Assembly (NCBI GenBank): GCA_026419785.1
Contig: JAODTK010004443.1
Coordinates: 248,001-312,000 of the forward strand
Direction of reading: 5' to 3'
Origin: Sclerodactyla briareus
Lineage: Eukaryota; Echinodermata; Holothuroidea; Dendrochirotida; Sclerodactylidae
DNA: 64,000 bases
The position numbers were made by a program, and so were the translations under genes. Positions 62,225 to 64,000 of the stretch are shown here, one piece after another. Numbering within the stretch: position 1 is the stretch's first letter; the number at the start of each line of letters is the position of its first letter. The notes under the pieces were generated by a model. It saw nothing but the letters and a program-made list of their open reading frames with translations, did no database searches and was not told the DNA's origin.

Positions 62225-63150
62225 TGGCAGAAAAACATCACAAGATTCAGAGCAGCAAATCGCATCTAAGGACATTTGAAAAAGCAAAATTATTTTTGGA
62301 ACGATGTGAGTTCTTTGAGTGCTAAAATGCGCCAGATTGCATCAAAGGCAACGTGGGGAGAGCGTATTTGGCGGTCGTAGGCGTGGGGGGGGGGGCAGGG
62401 GGGAGTCGGGGTAGACTGTCACACACTTTCTGAGATGAGAAAGTCAGGAGGGGAGGGGGGGGGGGGAAATGATAAATGTTCGTGAAATATTTGGGCAGCG
62501 AAAAAAGCAGAAGTTTAAAAAAATGGTCGACTCCTTCTGCTGACTGGCCCAAATCTACGATGAAAATTTCCCATGCAAAGATTTTCCAGGTACCAATTTT
62601 CCGATGACCCACTTGAGAAAATCGGGCAAAATTTGTCGGCCCCCTAAATTGGAATGCTCCCGTATGCCTATGTTGGCGTTCCGCTGTTATAGGTAAAATT
62701 ACACCAACCCCAAAGGAAGAGCTACTACTCACTGCCCATAGAGCTCATACAATGTGACAGAGAAATCACAAGATCCTGAGTAGCAATTGCATCAAAGGAC
62801 TTGAGAATGCAAAAAAAAAATGTTGGAACGAAGTGCGTGTTTGGGGGTGTCATAATGCATCAGATTGCATCTATAAGGCCACCTGAAATGCAAACATTTC
62901 TAAAGTGAGAGGAGGGGGCTTCGGCGGTCCTATGAAAAGTGAGATTTAGACTCACTAAATATTACTGCCCTCGATTCGATTTGGCAGAGAAGCACAGGAT
63001 CAGAGCAGCAAATCGCATCTAGGACATGCGAAAATGCGAAATTAATTTCTGAATGAAGTGAGTGTTTTGGAGTGCTATATTGCACGAAATTGCATCTAAG
63101 GACACCGCAAAAATTTTGTGAAGGGGAGGGGGTGTTCCCTCCCCATTGCA
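62225..63150 (+). repeat. ~230-bp tandem repeat, 3 copies with G-rich filler
   Basis: CAGCAAATCGCATCTAAGGA (62252) recurs as TAGCAATTGCATCAAAGGA (62780) and CAGCAAATCGCATCTAGGA (63007). Each is followed by GAAAATGC/GAAAAAGC, then GGAACGA(T/A)GTG(A/C)G or GAATGAAGTGAG, then ATGC(G/A)(C/T)CAGATTGCATC. Copies 2 and 3 are 227 bp apart; copies 1 and 2 are 528 bp apart because of filler with G runs at 62384-62394 and 62455-62466. The minus-strand 136-codon ORF 62322-62732 crosses this filler and is not a gene. Confidence 0.8.
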
Positions 63151-63955
63151 TTTTTTCTAGTTAAAACAGAAAAACCCGACAGATTCATCCCAAATTTACA
63201 CCATCTGTACCTTTGAATGTACTCCCCAAGATTGGGGCAGAATATATAGGATCCAGCAGACAAGAATAAACCACCACATCGGGTCTTAAAGAGGAAATTG
63301 AGGATTTATTGTCTTGGTTTTTGCATTTTTACTTTTGAAGGGGAACATTCGGCATGTTTAAAGTGAGTGCGCTAACCTAATTAGTCTGTCTTTAGACTTC
63401 ATACTTTATATATACCTACATCGACTCCAAGACGCTGGCAGAACGGTACAGAGAGGACTGCCAGCACTCGAAAAATGGGGCAGAAATTGATTACGTCCAC
63501 TTCCTTTGCATTCTACCAAATAATCATAGCAAATATTAAATGATAAATATAATTAAATTTTACCGGTGAATAATAAGAATAATAATTATAAATAGTGATA
63601 AATTATAAGAATAGGCCTGAATGACTTTTATTTAATCCACTTTTCGCTCATCTGAAAAAATGTAAACATTACCGTTCTCTCCCCAGTGCCACACGCTATT
63701 AATAACTGAACACTGTTAGACAAAATGGCAACACAGAACCACCTTGATACACTTTCAGACTCTAACCATGTTCAGCATCAAGAGGGATTAGTAAAGTATT
63801 CACTTTCCAAATCATGCTACATAGAGCTAGCTGAGTATAGAACTGTTGCAATATAAAAACGACGGTCCACAGCCCACAATTGCAGGTTCATTTCCCCAAT
63901 CAGAGGCTTGAGTTGTACTTAGCTAGGGTCTGACCGTATTAAGCCGCGTTTCCAT
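63151..63955. other. Unannotated AT-rich stretch
   Basis: An (AATAAT)-type AT-rich patch lies near 63568-63612. No gene is recognised. Confidence 0.4.
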
Positions 63956-63957
63956 GC

Positions 63958-64000
63958 ACGCGGGCGGGCGGGCGGGCGGGCGGGCAAGCGGGCGTTCTGG
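63958..64000 (+). repeat. (GGGC)n microsatellite at window edge
   Basis: CGGGCGGGCGGG repeats, with one AAGC interruption at about 63986-63989. It continues to the end of the window, so its length is unknown. It can form a G-quadruplex. Confidence 0.9.

Noticed and set aside
63958-64000. Telomeric or CpG-island promoter sequence
   Set aside because: It is a simple GGGC repeat and not a telomere motif. The window ends before any promoter context could be judged.

Overview
This window looks like a gene-poor, repeat-dense stretch of an animal nuclear genome. The evidence is fragments of non-LTR retrotransposons (LINEs) with animal-type reverse transcriptase motifs, two halves of a PIF/Harbinger (HARBI1-like) transposase with a recognisable intron boundary, tRNA-like SINE promoter boxes, long (CA)n, (TA)n and (TTA)n microsatellites, and no operon-like run of long ORFs. 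Repeat style (frequent TAGGCCTA, TGACCT-rich tandem repeats) suggests a marine invertebrate, perhaps an echinoderm or another deuterostome; that is a guess. I see no complete protein-coding gene, no intact tRNA, no rRNA and no CRISPR array. ORFs of 60-130 codons are expected by chance at this base composition and most were left out.

Layout. 0-9 kb: a ~205-bp tandem repeat at the left edge, a GC-rich minisatellite, an interspersed element with ATATCCCC/GGGGATAT ends, a ~33/64-bp minisatellite and a minus-strand copy of a (TTCG)n-containing repeat. 9.3-11.6 kb: a decayed minus-strand LINE (endonuclease tail, RT, C-terminus). 12-14.3 kb: a second copy of the (TTCG)n repeat and a ~300-bp tandem array. 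19-21.3 kb: an AT-rich microsatellite, a ~190/96-bp tandem repeat, a near-palindromic fold-back element and a 1.1-kb (CA)n array. 23.2-24.7 kb: a second type of LINE remnant, followed at once by a ~45-bp satellite to 25.7 kb with an outlier block at 26.1-26.4 kb.

28-29 kb: a third LINE remnant ending in a (TTA)n tail. 32.1-32.7 kb: a second ATATCCCC element. 33.3-36.3 kb: a mosaic of a possible orphan exon, the C-terminal part of a Harbinger transposase (+), a 5'-truncated LINE with a (TATG)n tail (+), and the N-terminal part of a Harbinger transposase (-). 36.6-39.8 kb: a ~3.2-kb structure with ~600-bp imperfect inverted arms. 40.6-42.5 kb: the third (TTCG)n repeat copy and a plus-strand LINE RT fragment of the same family as the one at 9.3-11.6 kb. 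43.9-46.4 kb: a SINE-like sequence and two minisatellites. 50.5-53.4 kb: degenerate tandem repeats rich in AGGTCA motifs. 55.5-55.8 kb: a small MITE-like element. 62.2-63.2 kb: a tandem repeat. The window ends in a (GGGC)n tract.

Nothing here amounts to a functional gene system. The items most worth following up are the long inverted repeat, the fold-back element, the MITE-like element, the split Harbinger transposase and the ~45-bp satellite.
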